From the NCBI GenBank assembly GCA_043782755.1, contig JAYWAC010000100.1:1-6125 (forward strand): DNA of 6,125 nucleotides. The letters run 5' to 3'. The notes under the pieces are model-generated. The model did not search any database. It was not told where the DNA came from and saw only the letters and a program-made list of their open reading frames with translations. The translations under genes were made by a program, and so were the position numbers. The DNA is from JADJYF01 sp043782755. Its GTDB lineage: Bacteria; Pseudomonadota; Gammaproteobacteria; Ga0077536. Shown one piece after another: positions 6,054 to 6,125 of the stretch. Every line of letters starts with the position of its first letter. The first letter of the stretch is position 1.

Positions 6054-6125
6054 GGTCTCGCCGGGGTTTGCCCCTCTACTCTGCTGCTGTGGGGGGGGCC
6101 GTAATGGGGCCGATTTTGGGGGGGG
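6054..6125. other. G-rich gene-free tail, possible contig end
   Basis: After the ligase stop there is a short hairpin, GGGG (6063-6066) / CCCC (6071-6074) around TTTG, with no proper T-run, so it is at best a weak terminator. Beyond it are two runs of eight G (6091-6098 and 6118-6125) and two copies of GGGGCCG (6095-6101 and 6106-6112). The last bases being a pure G run suggests a sequencing or assembly end artefact rather than biology. No gene is seen. Confidence 0.5.

Overview
The window is GC-rich and gene-dense, and all credible genes lie on the + strand. Three things suggest a gammaproteobacterium: two RAYT/REP-type palindromic repeat pairs, a complete retropepsin / 7TM pseudo-transglutaminase / RimK-like ligase operon of the kind seen in Pseudomonas and its relatives, and codon choice strongly favouring G or C at third positions. 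The species cannot be read from the sequence. The left edge starts inside a repeat unit and the right edge ends in a run of eight G, so the window may be a whole short contig bounded by a repeat and a low-quality end.

Region 1 (1-111) is a convergent REP pair followed by a short leader. Region 2 (112-2766) reads as one tightly coupled transcription unit: a possible 26-aa micro-ORF, a PaaK-like AMP-forming acyl-CoA ligase, a possible 32-aa micro-ORF, and a protein made of two fused left-handed beta-helix domains of the gamma-carbonic anhydrase/PaaY type. Every junction here is an ATGA stop/start overlap if the micro-ORFs are real. The ligase would activate a carboxylic acid, perhaps aromatic, as a CoA thioester. 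The beta-helix protein may act on that thioester, by analogy with PaaK and PaaY of phenylacetate metabolism (inference).

Region 3 (2767-2955) is the intergenic gap. It holds a second, near-perfect inverted REP pair and a small 8-bp inverted repeat.

Region 4 (2956-6053) is a three-gene operon with a 10-nt gap and then a 20-bp overlap. It encodes an exported retropepsin-like aspartic protease (the 'ATP-dependent zinc protease' family, RimB-like), a membrane protein with a periplasmic Cys-free pseudo-transglutaminase domain and seven further helices, and a cytoplasmic RimK-like ATP-grasp ligase. The set looks like a peptide-ligation, membrane-handling and periplasmic-cleavage system whose substrate I cannot name from sequence. 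Region 5 (6054-6125) is a gene-free G-rich tail.

The most notable observation is in the double beta-helix protein. Its N-terminal domain keeps the first and third zinc-ligand histidine positions of gamma-carbonic anhydrases and has lost the second. Its C-terminal domain keeps only the second. In the archetype Cam the zinc site sits between subunits, with ligands 1 and 3 from one and ligand 2 from the other, so the two degenerate domains could together rebuild one composite site.
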